DNA from: Polydactylus sextarius
Taxonomy: Eukaryota > Chordata > Actinopteri > Polynemidae
DNA length: 64,000 bases
Direction: 5' to 3'
Assembly (NCBI GenBank): GCA_016801845.1
Contig: CM028931.1
Span: forward strand, 6,903,563-6,967,562
The position numbers and the translations under genes were made by a program. The notes under the pieces were generated by a model that saw only the letters and a program-made list of their open reading frames with translations, was not told the origin of the DNA and made no database searches. Below, piece by piece: positions 24,157 to 40,159 of the stretch (position 1 is the stretch's first letter; each line of letters begins with the position of its first letter).

Positions 24157-27100
24157 TTATAACGTGGTCTCACTGCTCATGTCCCTCGGCCGGTGATGGT
24201 CGATGTCCGAGTCGTAGTCTGACTCCATTTCAATCTTCACCTGGGGCACGGGACAGGACATTCCACGGCCCATGGGCACGGCCGGAGACGACGGGCAGGA
24301 GATCTTCAGGTGCAGGGTGATGCTGAGGAAGGGGCAAGCTCCGGTTACCATACACACCCACAGCCAAATACACTGAGGGGGAAGGGGGTAGGGGATGAGG
24401 GAGTGGGAGCCGAGCCATGGTGCATCCTGATACTGCAGTACCTTCAGTGACAGGAACAGGTAACTGAGACCAGAACTAATTCTGAGCCATTTTACAAATG
24501 AGTTCTTTTAAATATTGGAGAGCAAGACCAGAGGAAATTTTGCTAGTGGATCAGGCACTCAACTCCTGCCTCGCATCAAATAAATAGAACTAAATTGTGT
24601 AGATAATCTAAAAATGTAATGTAACTACTGATAACAGGATAATATATACTGATTTTCTATTAACAGCACCGTGGATTATCTAAAGATTAATATTTACCAG
24701 GACAAAATGAGACTACAGATCATTTTGATGATACTTTGATCTGTGCCTCTAAGTTCTGATGTCACCTTGCACTCTTTTTGTTTTGGTGACAGAAAGTGTT
24801 AAGCATTATTTATCTTCTTCATCAGAGCTTAAAATGTTCATGGTCATACTGATCAGTTACACTGTCAATTACAACCCATTACCTATCAAAAGCAATGCAG
24901 AAATGATGGGCAACTGTGAAACTCCCACAGACAAAAATAAAACAATGCCAAGCAAAAGAGTTAATTGTTCTTTTTTCAACTAAATGAGCTGAGGCTGTGG
25001 TTCCAGGTGAGAGCAGGAGATCTTCACATGCAGGGGTGGCTGATTCAGTACATGAAGGAAAAAGAAACAACCAAACAATGATGCTTGTTGCAGTTGGATG
25101 ATAATACAGTTACATACAAACCACCCTACAGTAAGTTTACAACAGATTTAATAACACACATTATTTAATTATTTAAATTCCACATGTTGATCTACACAAA
25201 GAACCTGATCAGTTGAAACAAAGCAAACTGCACAACATGTGTATTAAACTATACTATTCAATATACTATTATACTATTTACCAGTGCACAGTAGATACTA
25301 TACTATGTGCAGTGTATATATAAAAAGTTGACGGTTTTTGTGATGTTAAAGACAAACTGTTTAGAAATAAATCAACTTTTTCCACCTTCAATGTGACCTA
25401 TGACCTGTAATTCAACTGAAAACAAACTGAAATCTTTCAAGAGAAAATAAAAACTTACAATGACGCTTGATTTCCTGATTGCATAGATAATCATACCCTT
25501 AAACCAAATACCTTTAATGTTGCTGTTGGCTTCTTGGCAGCCTCCTTGACCAGTTTTCTTCATCAGTGTCAGAGACGTCCAGGTCTTGTAACGTTATTGC
25601 TGCATCTTCTCCACTTGTTGATGACCGCCTTCACTCTGCTCCATGGTTTATCTCAAGCCTTCTCTTCAATGATGCTGATCTTTATTTAAGGTCAATCAGT
25701 CACTTTATTTGATGGCTGGTGTGTCCTGATTACTATTACACATCAGTTTGAATGTGACACAGTCACTTGCTCAATTATAAGTGGTTGTTCATACATATGC
25801 AATCACATTATTTTCCTTTTTTCCTCCTCCAGAAGAGCGCTGTGTGATTTCAGTTGAACTGCACAGGTTTATAGGTCAAATTAAACAAGAGCAAAGTTCT
25901 GAAATAATTTCTCTTTTACATCACAAAAACCTGGTATTATAACAGTGTGTAGACTTTTAATACCATTTGTACCACCTTATACATCGATGAGGAATAATAG
26001 GAGACGTGCGTTCACAGGAAGAGCAACAGCAGGTTACACACAATGACAACATGGCAGTCATCTGCATTGCCTTTAAAGTGCACGGAGAGGAGACTGAGCC
26101 CAGATATGAGGACAAACTGGGCAGTGGAAACAATGTCACATGTAAATTATCTGCATTCGTCCATTAATAAAGGAAAGCACCTGAATCTGAGAATGAACAA
26201 AAAATGAGGACAATCATAGAGGCAGTATAATGCAACATCACAACAAGGTTGTGTGTCTCCAAGGCTGTTGTCATGTTGCTGTGTCTGAAGTTTGAGACTT
26301 TTCACGAGACGTTTGATTACATGTGTTATTTTATAGGTTTAGTCCACACAAATTACATCATTTGTAATATCATTGTAGTGGCTTTATTAGCTTTCAGATA
26401 TCTCTACTGCCATCACATGACATTGCCAGCCAAATGAATTTATTGTCACTGCTTTGTCAGTCTAGATGCTACATTTACTTGATATTCCAGTCACACGAGC
26501 TGAACCAGACAAAACTAAAACTAATCCACATTTTTGTCAACTGGCCCTTTAATGTATGCCCATTTACTATGTGTGACAATAGGTATCTATGTGTGAGTGA
26601 TAGAGGTTGTGTGTGTTACAGGGCACTGTGCGCAGCAGCAGGTTGGCAGTACGCTCCCCACTGAGACTGGACTACATCAGGATAGACCAGGTCTTTGTAG
26701 GGGATGTGCAGTTTGAGGACACAGTACCTGCGGTCCAGGTCTGACTCTGAGCTGGGCGAGTGGTTGGAGTAGGTGTGGTACTTTTCCTGTGTGGAGGCAC
26801 AGAGCAGGTTCAGATCAGAAATCCATGTCATGATCCATTATTTCTTTAGGGGGCAGTAGAACCTCATGTTTCTCACCTCTTCCTCGCTGTCATCTGCTTT
26901 GGCCTTCTTCTTTTTCTCCTTCTCCTTCCCCTTCTTTTTAGCATCATCCTTCTTCTTCTTCTCCTTCTCAGGCAGGAGGTCATCCAGCCAGGCCAGGTCA
27001 TGTTGGGAGAAGACCATGTCCAGCATCTTTCGGACCACCATCAGGCCCAGGATCTGAAGGTTTGGCAAGGAAACACATCCTTTGTTATATCTGTTATAGT

Positions 27101-30100
27101 CTGATCTTGATTTAGCTAGATGATCTGTATCTGTAAATCCAATAACATAAGTCACTAATTCACACAGTGAAATTAAATTACTTTCTCTCTGATTTCTGAT
27201 TAAGTACCACAAACAAAAAAAGTCTGTTCTGTCATAGCGGGGTGACAGGGTCATGTACCATGACAGGGAAAACGATGGCCAGGAAGGTGGATTTGAGGGT
27301 CCAGAGCACAGCCAGACAGATGATCTGGATCAGCGTGAACAGATGGACTCTCCTGAGAGGAACGTGACGGAGGAAAGAAAAGTCTGGCTGGTGCTTGGAT
27401 GGCATCATGTACAACTTGATCCTGTCCCAGAACTGTGGAGAATGTGAGAAAAGGGAGAGAAGTCACACAATATGCAGACCTATGCTATGAATGACTACTC
27501 CTAGATTATTCAGGAGAGGTTTGTGCATCACAGCTCTGCCTGACCGAGCTGTAGATTTCTGAACTCATCTGCATGCATCTGGGCAATTGCCAGTCTATAT
27601 ACTGGTAATTACAGTGAGACACAGTCATCCAGGAGAGTTTCAGGTCATATATTCAGCCCAGTGTGATAGCTCAGCTCAGAAGCTTCAAAAAAGTGTCTTC
27701 AAGGAACAGATCATGTTTATTTGTTTGCTTATTTGTTTTCTTGGCAGCTTGATATAAGCTTCTTCCTGTCTATTGTCAGAAATGCAATTACTGAGACATG
27801 CCAGGATAATTGTGATCCATTATAGCTCACAGTGTACCTGGATCCCACTGAGCGAGGCCACGCCCATGTAGAGGAAGACACCATACAGCACAGGCATGGG
27901 AATGTACTGCAGAAGAAGAACAGACAACTATAGACACTGTACGTAGATGTAATGACTTTGGCTTTGTTATAGTTCCAGACAACAGGCGTTAACTGGCTAA
28001 ATCTGGTGGAAATGCTTGAGTTTTTGACATGGCAGGAGGTATATGATTGGCTAAAAAAGTCACATAAAATGTAACTTTTTTAGATAAAGATTGTTGAAAG
28101 AAACAGTTCTGAGTTGAACCTTTCAAAAATAAAATATTTATAATGAAATACCTTCAGTACTGGTGCCAGGAAGATGGAGACTCCAGTGAGAACAAACACC
28201 AAGATGCCTGTCACCCTCTGTTCTCTGTGTTAGACAATGAAATGTAATGTGTGAAATAGTAAAATAAACTGTCTATATAGCATTATTTCCAGCTCTTGGA
28301 TCTGTGTTTTTAATTCATGGTGGACTAACCTGACCCCAAGGAACTGAGGCTGCTCTCCAGGAGCACTCGACTCGCTCTCCATCTTCAGAGAGTCAATGTG
28401 GGCGATGGAGATGACGGTGGCAGCCACATACCAGGGCAGGCCCAAGAAAGAGCAAGCAGCCATCAAGACCCCGACCCAGAACAGATCCAGGTGGTAACCA
28501 CAGCCTTTCTGTCAAGGACCCAGGCCACAGATAATATTTACAAGACAGAAAAAAAATCTATAATACAAATGACAAATGTCTAATATATACATTTTTATGA
28601 CGCTGTTGTATGGGTGCACACCAACCTTAAGTTTGTTCTCCTTGCGGTTAACAATGACGGCACTGATCTGCTGGTCCATGAAAATCAGGATAGTGACCAG
28701 AAGGGCAGGGACAAAGCTGGCCAGGTAGACCCACCATGGGTTCTTCCCAAATGGCATCACCAGCCAGCCGCGACCAGGTCGGGTTGGCTGGTAGGACAGG
28801 AGAGGCCATTTTATCTCAAGAACAACTAAGTAGATCTATTCCACAATGGTGCATAAACAAGACTGCAGCATTCATAACACATGTCTATCATGGCTATAAC
28901 CTCCTGGATATAACCAGGGGCTGGTTAGCTTAGCTTAGCACATCTGACTAATTAACATGTTACATCTAATTTCCTTATTCTATAAAGATCAACATCAAAG
29001 ACAAGACGTGGTTGTTCGGAGGTTACTGGACATGTGGTAGTGTACTGCTTGTACCTTTGGACAGATCAATTATCAGGCCACCAAGTTAATCGTCTCTTGA
29101 CTGCATGTTCATATTGAGCAGATAAATCTAAAAGTGGTATCAGTCCTCCCATGATAATGTAGGGAATAATTATATTTCCCTAAATTTGTAGCAACTTCTT
29201 GTCATTAGTCCACTTTTGCTGCAACTTGTTCATGAACAGCTAATTTCTGAAATTGTTGCTTTTAGTCTGAATACAACTATTGGAACAATTGGAAAATGAC
29301 TAGCTGTACCTTAAATTCTGTAGGGACGATGAGCTTGGGGGTTTTGAGTCCCATCAACATATCGAGTCCCACAAACGTCATTATGGACATGAAGATGGAG
29401 AAGTCACTGATAAGTTTCCTCAGCTGATGCCATAAAAGGGAAAGAATCAAAAAAAAAGATTGAATGAAAAACAAGGCCTGGGAGCAGAGACCAGGTCTTA
29501 TCCGGAAGAGCATGGTCCATGTTTTAGTTTCAGCTGATGGTAATCATCAAATCTGGCTTAAAAAACACTTCCTGTGAGAACTGACCCAGGGCAGATGGGA
29601 GTAGCTGTTCTGTGTTGCTGGACCCATGTGACTGTAGTGTACACTGTACTGCTGAAGATACATTCATTATCCAAACTAACAGTGGGTCTGTCAGAGACAC
29701 TGGCTGTGAAAATCTGCTCACTGCATATTGTGTTCAGAGTTTATTTACAGAATAGTTTATTTCTGTGACTGTCACATCAGCTCATCATCTCTGCAGCAAC
29801 CAACCAACTTAAACATATCTTTTGTGTTATTACAAGTAAATTCCACTTTTAGTGACTAGATTATTTGGACTGATTCTTACTGTGAAAAAATGTTCAGTTA
29901 ATTTAAAAAGGGATAGATAGTTTATTCACCTTTGTGGGGAAGTACCGACTGAACTTGAACTTCTTGAGAGAAACGGTCATGGAATAAGTGCCAAAGAAGA
30001 GGATGAAGGACATGAGAGCCAGATCAGGAACATACTTGCAGGACTTTCCAACCAGAGAGCCTCCATACTTCAGGCACTCCTTCTTGCTCAGCTGGCTCCA

Positions 30101-33100
30101 GTCCAGAGCTGTCACATTCAACTGGTGGTTTATGTGGCAGTGGTGGGGAGACAGGAGAGGATGAAGAGGAGTGTTTTGACAAAGACATGTAACATGAACA
30201 CAGAGTGAAAATCGTCAGCAGTTATAACCTCGTTCATGGTTCTGACTATATGCTCAGATATTTTCATTTTGTTTTTTGTTTGTCATAAACATGAGTTCAT
30301 GGCACCTCATGTAACAATAGAAAAAAAAAATAAAATGAAAGCAGGCACATACCCCAGAGACACTAGAGCTGTTATCTGGCATTGGGACTAAACCATTGAA
30401 GATCATTGCAGCCACTGTTTATGAGTAGGATACAGACAGATAGAAACAGAAAGGTAATGAGGCAGAAAATGAAAGGGAGTGGGGAGGAAAAAAACAGGGA
30501 ATGAAAAAGAAATGCAAAACACAATGAGAATCCAGCTGCTGGAAAGTGCAGAGAGGGTTGCATGGCCCATATGGACAATTACAAAGGTACTTACTTGCAA
30601 GAGATGGCAGCCACATTGTTTGTGCATGGCAAAAACAAACAAGAGACAAATCAGTTACAGAAATCAATGTCGATATCTGCAAATCATTGCCATAAAAATG
30701 ATTGTAAACTGGTTAGTAAGAATTTACATTGAGAAAACTGAATTTAAATGTAGGTCACACTGAACCAATAAGTAATGTTTAATCAACGCCCTAGTAATAA
30801 TCACTGACAGTGTAACATCTTGAAAAAATAGATTTTCAATTTGATAGTAGATTTGATAGATTTAACTCCACATCAGTTAAAACAGGAGCTTCAGCCCATA
30901 TGATACAAAATACAGGTATTAAACATATGGGGAATATTGCATGGTTTAGAGAATATGACCGTGCCCTCTTAGTTTCTTTAATTTTGGGTATTACATAACT
31001 GTGGCCATTCACTGTGGTGAATACTGCTCCATATGTCTCAGCAAGATGATTTCCTGACAGCAAAATGAGCTCAAATCAATGATCAAACATTTATGGTATT
31101 ATTTCAATGGTTGGCAGTTATTTACTATATACTGAATAAATATTTAATTGGTGACAGGATTGGATTTGTAAAAAAAAATACATCAGGTGGTGAAGAGCTG
31201 GAGGAGGGCTATGGAGGTGGAGCTGTGTGGTCAGTGGCAACAGTCTCTGAAAAGGTCTCTCAAGTCAAACTATTTTCAGGGTAGAGTCTAAATTAAAGGT
31301 ACACAATGTTGATCTGATTGCTTTTTCTCTGTGACGCATCGCCTATAGTCTTGGCTGAGTTCAAGATCCATAATACACAGCAAAATGTTTAATTCAATAT
31401 TAATAGACAGCCTCCAAGCATCCTGCTGCATGATGCACGGCCTTAAAAAATTACATGTGGCTGTTACCCTGTGGATCCTCTAACTACAGAAATAGGAATG
31501 AGGGGTGCATGCAGTACAAGCCTGACAACAGGTGAACACTGGGACCAAGTTGTCCCAATCAGAGGCATCATAAACTAGTACTACAGACAAGGAATGTCAT
31601 CTTTCTGGTGGAAAAGGAGCTGGGGTTTGTGTGGGAGGCCATGTGGCCCCTTAACTTCCAACACTTCATGGACTTTTCATGCATCTTGGGGGAGGAAGGG
31701 AATATAGAATCCAAATGGAGTTAGATAGCTGTAGGCACTTTTGTGGCAGCAATCTGAGAACCAACTTATGGTCATATGTGAAGTCAAGCTGAATAAGGAG
31801 GCCTTTTGGGCATGACCTAAAACTTCCTGACACCTGTAGGCCAGAAAATCCATTGGCTTAATCTATCCAGTTGGTTTCATCAGACTGTGACCTTTAGCAT
31901 AGTCAAAGGCTATCATTCTCTGCCAGAAAATGGTAGACTGCTCCCTTCAGGTTTCTGCTTAAGGCGAATAAGTTTAAATGAAGGTAGAATACAATGTGAG
32001 GATGACTCATGGATGAGTACAGTAATGACACAGATATTGTACAAGACCACTGAGAGCGTTGAGTATGGCTGCTACACCGTATAGCCTCCTGCCACCTTGA
32101 CCTGACTTAGAATAAACTTAGAGATAACTTAGGTATGGATGAGTGCTATCCTTCATCAATGAGAATTGAGCTCCTAATTCCAGCATTACATTGTTGCATG
32201 GATGGATAAAAATAACTGTTCTTTAAGATAAAATGCTACATTTGGTGCAGCTTTAAAAAAAAAAACTCTAAAATCTTTTGCAATATGGATTATGGGTTAG
32301 TGTGATATGGTTCTGTCAACCAAATACAGGTGGATGACTTTACTCTCCTCTACAAACTGCCTGTGATGGCAATATACTGAGCCCAAACAGAGCCACTTGT
32401 AGCCACACTTCCTCCTTGTGGATATCTCCCACAGTCAATGGGTGAACTCACTCGGGTCCGGGGCCAGGCATTCGCACTTGTAGGTGGTGACGTAGTCTGG
32501 TTTGAAGTCAGTGTTGATGGGGTAGTATTTAAAGGCGCCCACCATTTTTTTGATGGCATCAGAAATGAAGATGAAGGAGATCAGACTGGAAAAGCCTTCC
32601 TCAGTGAAGCGTGTCATGTACTTGATGATGTAGCTGGCATCAGTAGCCACCAGGATAAAACACTGCAGGCAGGAGTGAATGCCAATCCACAGACGGAGCT
32701 CCATGTAATCCAGGTCATTATTCCTTTGAGAGTGAGAATTCAGAGAAGTATGATAGTTGAGGATTTGAGGAAGGGAATTCATGTATGCAATCAACATTTT
32801 CCATTTGTCCTGTAGTTAGTCTTTTACCTTTATCAGGTAAAACTAAAATAAACAAATGACATTGGTACTATATGAATTTGAGTCAACAGCAGTCTGCAAT
32901 AGTTCACTGATATATGTATGGAGTGAAAACAAGTCCATCTGAAATGATCCCACACAAAACCTACTGTTGGTTAATCAGGATGCCTGAGCCGAGATCAAAC
33001 CTCTACCTTGTCCGATCATTCACATTTTGACACATGCATCCATCTGAAGTGGAGGCATGTGCCTAGTCACTTTTAAAAATGGCAGTCCGATTAAATGTAA

Positions 33101-36100
33101 TTATGAGATCGCACCTGATTTAAACCTGAGGTGGGCTGCTATAACCAGGGACGGACTGACTATCTGGTGTACTGAGTGTTTTCCCCGTGGGTTTGATGAG
33201 ATAAAAGCGGATTAGGGTTAGAGTGCCATTTGGACCAACCCAAAACAATTTATTTATTTATTCAATGGTCTGACCAGCCAATAAAATTCTACAATAAAAA
33301 AATGAATAAATAAAATAATACAAGATTGGTGGCACGTATATGCATAGTTTGATTGATATGCTGCATTTGAACTAAAAATAGTTCAACTGTTTTTCTTCAA
33401 AATGGGATTATCAGATAATACTGTAATTCACAGTAAACATGCACAGTATATAGGCAGACTGCATTATAATTTTGTTTCACACAAGCTCACTTGCTGAATT
33501 CAAAGAGGAGCTTTTCAAAGATGAGGATGGGTCCGGTGGAACTGAGGATGATGAGGGGCTGACCGCTGAAAAGACAGAAGACAGAGCCAGCCAGAGCTGT
33601 GCCCAAAAAACTCTCCATCACACCCTGTTTGAACAGAGAGTCACAGAACAAAAAAGGTTATTTAAAACAGAATAAGAGCACATGTGTTGATGGGTGAAAG
33701 GAAGAAGTGGTTGCTATGTTAAGTTCATTAGACAAAGGGTCAAAATGTTGTATTTCAGCTTGATAGGGAGCAAAGGACTAAATTTAAATGATTCCTGTGC
33801 ATCAATAACTGCACACCAACACAAACAGACAGGAAGAACCAATGGCCCTTTAGACTTTATACCACAGAGTGAATGACTTCACTGTTATATGACTGAACAG
33901 TAAATAAATTACGTTGTCTTTCAGAACAAACAAAGTTAAAAAGAGGAAACAAATACTTTGTGTATGGTGAAAGATAATATCTTAGTTAACCCAATAAATA
34001 TCACAAATTACATATGAACTTCCTGGGCTGACAGCTACCAGCTGACTGTAATCTGCAGCTGATCCTCACCTATTTAGTTTCAGTTCACGAAAAGCTTCAC
34101 TATATAATCGAGCATGCTTTGCCCTCACGTTCATTAGTGTGACATGCACACCCATCTTATATAATGAATTATGATGACACTGTACTGGAACTAACAGATG
34201 TATTCTGAATTAATTAGGGCTGCAGCTATCGATTTTTTTTTTGTAACTGAGTATTTTATCAGTTTTTTCATCAATTAATCAAGTAATCGGATAAATAACA
34301 ATAGTACAAAATTAGAAAAAAGACCGAAAATGAACTGGAAATTTATCTTTGTCTTTATTACTGAATGTTCCTTTAAACACGCATTTTAATGTTTTTAATA
34401 ACTGTTGAAGAACTAGATCTTATTTAGTTTTATTTGCTTTTTTCTTGAATTGCGTAAGAAGATTGATATCAATTCATGTTTGTCTGGTAAATATAAGACT
34501 CAAGCTCTGATTAATAAGTTGTGTCTTGTTTTTTTATGCTTAAAAAGAAGTTAAAAAGAAATATAAAACCAGGTGCAGGAGAAGGGTGGTTGTGCTGTGT
34601 TGTCCTTTGATATGGGAAATCTCATGATTAACAACAAGGTTCCAGGAGGTGACTGCTCTCAGCTAAGAAGCAGTGCTATTCATAAGTGAGCAAAATAGGT
34701 GCTGGCTGGCTCCGAATGGAAAGTGCAGCTACTCAACTGCTACCTGTGGCTATGTAGTATTGGACAAATATGACAGCAGTGTTAATCTCCTCATCAAACT
34801 GTTAAATGAGCACATTTCTTTTCTATAGCTCTTTAAGCCAAATTGATCAGATCTTTAAGCATTTTTTGGAAAAACTCTGTCTTACCTGGTAGTTATCGGT
34901 AGCATCTCCCAGTAGGCCACCAAAGGTGATGGCGTTGGTGATGCAACCCAAATAGATGAAGAGCACAGCAGAGATAGACTGAATATGAAAACCCTCATAG
35001 AAATCGCTTGGCAGCCAGGGCAACTTCCTCTTTATGTCCAGGTACAGCCCCCCACAGAAGCTGTTACACATGTACATAGACAAGGGTTAGAACACAGTCC
35101 ACTTATCATCATGGCATGTCTCATCCTGTAGAGCAAGAGACTTTAACCCTAACTACCTACCGTCCGGTGAATGCCAACTCCTCTCCAAGCTCGTGTTGTG
35201 CTGGCATCTCCTCATCCTCAGCCAGGCCTGCTCCTCCACCTGCTGTGCCATTCATCTGTCCTAGCTCATTCAAGGAAAACACTGACTTCCTGCGGTAAAG
35301 ATATATATTTCACAGATGGATGCAAATATAGAATGTTTCAGTTTGTTTGTGTTTATTAATATAAATCTTTTTAGGAACTTCTCAACCCTGGAACCTCTGG
35401 TTGATGTTTGTGGACATGAAGGTGTCATTCCATTCTGCATTTAGCTCTAATCTCTAAATTATTTATTTTGCTGTTAATCTTTGTCAAAAAACATTGTGTG
35501 TGCTTATTGAGGCAAATGGTAAAACATGAACCTTTTGTCAGCTGAGGGCACTTTCTTTGGTGGTTCAATGCGGATTTTGGGGTCCCATTCTCCAGGTGGA
35601 AGCACAATGACTTCATCCAGAAATTCATCTATGCCTGCTATGAGGTCCTCCCGATCTCTGGCCTTGTAGGCTACATCACTGAAGAGCTGGGGTGGGGAGT
35701 TAAGCAGAGAACATTTGGCTTACATCACAGTGATAGTGATCAGTTTACATAGTTTACCACTAGGATGTGAAACATACACTGTGGAAGCTGGGATCGACAT
35801 TTTGACCCAAATTGGATAATTTTTAAAAGCAACTCTCAGTCAGAAACTAATTGTGGCTTTCAAAGACTGAGAGTCAGTCCAAAATAAAACAAAATAAAAT
35901 AAAACTATAAGACTGTACAGACTATAATTGGCATTAATTGGTATTTGATTGGTATTTGCTAGTTTTGTAACTGGTCACATAGACCTTATATGGACCTTAC
36001 CACATTGTGACTATTTAAAAATAACAGCACCAACCAAACATTCTCCCAAGAGTGTAGCATGGTGGTACTATTGCTTTTGTCCAAGAAAGTCACATTCTGA

Positions 36101-39100
36101 GTTAAATTATGTCTGTTGAACAGCCACTGCATATATTGACTCAGATCCAGATAATGGTTGCAGATGGTTCTAAAATGCTGCCTGCACCAGCTGGATGTCA
36201 GATAATTTAGAAAACACTCAAGATAAAATTAAACCACTTCATAAGACGAATGGTTCACAATTAAATGTACAGTCTGGATCTGTATGTTTTCATACAGACA
36301 AAGGAAGCACAAGAATAAACCCAGCATTTTAGCATGAGCATTTTATTTGGAACCAGTGTGAATCCAGTAGTAATACCATTGCTTTTGCAGGTATTTGTTA
36401 ATTTGCACTGAGTAATAGAAAATTGTCAACTGACAATTGTGGTATATGGGCAGAAAAGGCACAAGTCAAAACATCACCAATTATTTCAAAACTAATTTTT
36501 GCACCAGGATTTGTTGCTATTGTTTAGATATGGAGCAGTCAACAGTGAGATAAAACCCATAAAGGGTGAAACCACAGTGCCTCTGTTTTATTACTTTATG
36601 TTTGGTGACTTGCTATGTTGTGAGCAAGTAAGATGCCACACTCTGGCTTGGGAAGTTGAGCGTCAACAGCAGGGTTGAAGGTTTAATTCCCAGCTTCTCT
36701 CTCTCAAATAAATGAATGAATGGTGTGTGAATGTCAGACACAAGTGCTGTATGAATGTATGTGTGAATGGTCCATTAACCACTGAAGTTATAATGGGAGT
36801 TAGCCAACCACAGCCTCACTGTCAATGCTATGCTGCTTTGTTTTAAATATTAAAAATGCATATTTGGCTCACTTCACCTCACAGCCTTTACAGCAAATTA
36901 CACTTGGTTTCACAGGCTAAGCACATTGCCAGTGTGTGCTATCTCACAAAAATGACATGTCATAAACATTGTTAAAACATGTTACTTACATCATCCACCA
37001 TTAGGGTTGCTATGGCTCTGCCAATCTCATTGTAGGCCTTGGCTTTTCCTTGTGGTCCCAGCAGAATAAACAGGAACCTGGAAAGTGATGACACCAATGT
37101 GAGGAATGTTCAGGTTTGTGTTTGGACAGGACTTAATTGAATGAAGGTGAAGATGCCACAGATATCGCGCAACATTTCACCTGGTGGGTACAGGGACCTC
37201 AGTCAGACCTCCCAGTGTTGTGGATTGTGCAAGACGCACAAAGGCTACAAAGGGTTTGTGCAGGAAATCCACTTCTCCCACCAACACATTTGATGCCTCT
37301 GCATCTCTGGGGATCTTCTTCATGAATTTATTTTTCAGCTGCAGGAAGTGGAAGGACAAAGAAAAAACATGGTGAAATGTTCTAGTTCTAGCCCTGTTGG
37401 ACTAGAATTTCTATATATAAAATGTTGTATACATACTGGTATATTCTTATTTTAGGTTTGAGTGAATTTAAGTGTTTTAATTTACATGCAGTTCCACATA
37501 AGTTTAATCTTTCATTCCATGAGCAGTAAACTAATGCAGCCAGATAGGGCTATGATAGAAAAAGAGAGTCCAGTTAACCTGGCCTCTGTAACTGCATGTA
37601 AAGGTGTGGCAGGAAATTGGATGTCGACACAATAACACTCAATAATGGAGCCTTGCCAATAACCCACAGCCCCAGTCTGAGGCTACATGTGAGGGCCGAG
37701 CACGCGGATCGGACAATGGGATCCTTGTTTTTCTGTTGCCAGCTCAATAATAACACAGACAATGTGGCAAACACACACACACACACACACACACCTACTG
37801 TGACCTACTGTAGGCCTGTAAAATCAGCCAGCCTCTCATAACTAGGGTACTTGGAACAGGACGATCAGTGCTTGTCCTCATAGCTGCACCAACAATAAAG
37901 GTTATAGCCCATATCACATATTCTCATTCATTTATTTCTATACCTTTAGTCATCACAGTGAGCAGCACTTAATCCTGGCCCATCTGTTTGAAAGCCCAGC
38001 AGCCTGATCCAGGCAACAACAGCATAGCCTTGCAACTGTTCAAGTATGTGTCACCGGGCTTTAGCCGTATTATTGCAATGGCCACAAGAACAACTGAGTT
38101 ATGTGTTTGCACGCTTCCTTCATCACTAGCTGCCACCTTCATTGAAAGATTGATGCCACTTAGAAGAGAGTAGGCTCTCAGCACTCCAGTGAAACATCAA
38201 TTTAACACAACTCAAAGCCTCTCTAAGATGGGAGGTAATCTCACCCATAATGGGAAGCAGCAAAATGAAGAATGAGTGTACTCCACTCATGCTGATAAAT
38301 ATACATCACAGGACATGAATGTTGCCATCACAACTACTCTGAATCTAAATCACCAATGAGAAAAAATGTCTATATTGTTTTTTAATTGTCTAGTGTTTCT
38401 GCGAACATGAACGATGCTAAGGTGTAACTGACTCACCTGATCTGTGCTTGGAGTGTCTGCAATGTCATTCATACTCCTGCTCTGAGCGTGACCTGGTGGG
38501 TGATACCGCAACACCTTCATTACACACAAACTTTACATTATTGTGCAATCTGATTTTGTGGCGAGTTCAGGTGTTTGGAAACGGATATGCAACTAAGAAA
38601 TAACAATTTCAATTTGAAATCAGTCCCTGTGGTGCAAAACACATGCTGCACAAATAATGTGCTGGGTTTTAAGATGCTAGTTGAATCAAATGATTTCAAT
38701 CAATCAATGATTTCTTACTTTTAATAGGTTATTTCACCACAAAGTCAATTTGAGTCTCAAGGACCTCAGCCACCAGGACTCTTCCAGCATGGAAGAGACG
38801 GATGGAACTGTAAATAATCAATCTAGCTGATGTTGGCTTTTCAGTAATAAGAGAGAGAGATGCCAATAAAATGCCTCCCAATGCTAAATTAATCTCTTTA
38901 TGAGATTTTTTGTTTTAAATATCCAAGCATAGAAATCTTACAAGAATCACTGCGTAAAGTCCACAGTCTCCGTCAAAGATGCTGGGTGTAATTTTGAGTT
39001 CTGAGATAATGTCAGTGGTTTTTCAATCAACATGACTCGTATCTCAAATATCTCTGAAGAGAGAGTTATATGAGAGAGTTAAATGTGAGCAAAAACTGCA

Positions 39101-40128
39101 GGACCAGTAGCCTATAGATTGTCACTCACGCAAACGTCCATAGTTAGCAGACTGCTGTTTCATTCTTAGGTCTTCTGTGGACCGGTTAAAGTTGGCTACT
39201 GGACCCGGGCTGGAACCACCTCGAGAACCTACATTACGATCTGGTGGGGGAAGTAGAAAAAGACACAAACAACAACAGAATGGTTAGAGCTGAGGTGCTT
39301 TATGATTTATCGATGAGATGAGATGAGGAAATGCCACAGCTGTAATTATCTCATCAAACATTAATACAGTCCCTGTGGAGGATATGAGCCATGTTGACTT
39401 CGGGAATATGTACATTATGAACAGTCACATGACTGCAATGACCATTAATATAAAAAGAAAAACTAAATTGCTCAAGGATGCATGCTCTTATGTCATAATT
39501 CATGCAGTACACTATGTTGTTTTACTGATAATGGAAATTAGATATGACAAAGTGCATGACAAAGTAATTCAGTGAAGCATCAAACAAATGTCACTTGCAA
39601 AATCTGCAGGTGAAGAGACTCACTGGTGGAAGAGCTGGACTTGCCGATGTCAGCTAGTGAGCGGTGGATTGGCTTCTTGGTTTGGTGCCGATGTTTCCTC
39701 AGCAGGACAAAACTGATCTTTTCTCTCAGATCAGGAGATATCATACCCTCCTCTACCTGTCGCTCAATGATATCATCTGGGAAAAGACATTTTCACATGT
39801 TCCGTTTCCAGTATGTACTGTGCTGGTTGCTTTGCCTCCTGACACTGAATGGACTGAGTGGGTATCACTATCATTGGCTGGAGAAATTCTTGCAACAAAC
39901 ATGTTTGCTCTCAGAAGAATTAACCCAGGCTTCTAGCCAGTAACTTTTACCAAAACACACCAACCAAGATTTTACAGTTGTCAGTGTCAGCAGGTAAAAG
40001 GAGAAGGAAACAGAGTCAAATTTAAACTCATTATATTTTCAGAATGCTGAGAGTAAGTTTTCTGTTCTCTAATTATATTTTTAATGTATGTATGTATAAT
40101 AATGTATGTATGTATGTATGTATGTATG

Positions 40129-40159
<31 letters not shown>

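Noticed and set aside
26838..27254. 138-codon minus-strand frame as a separate gene
   Set aside because: It is slc4a5 exon 23 with intron sequence read through at both ends.
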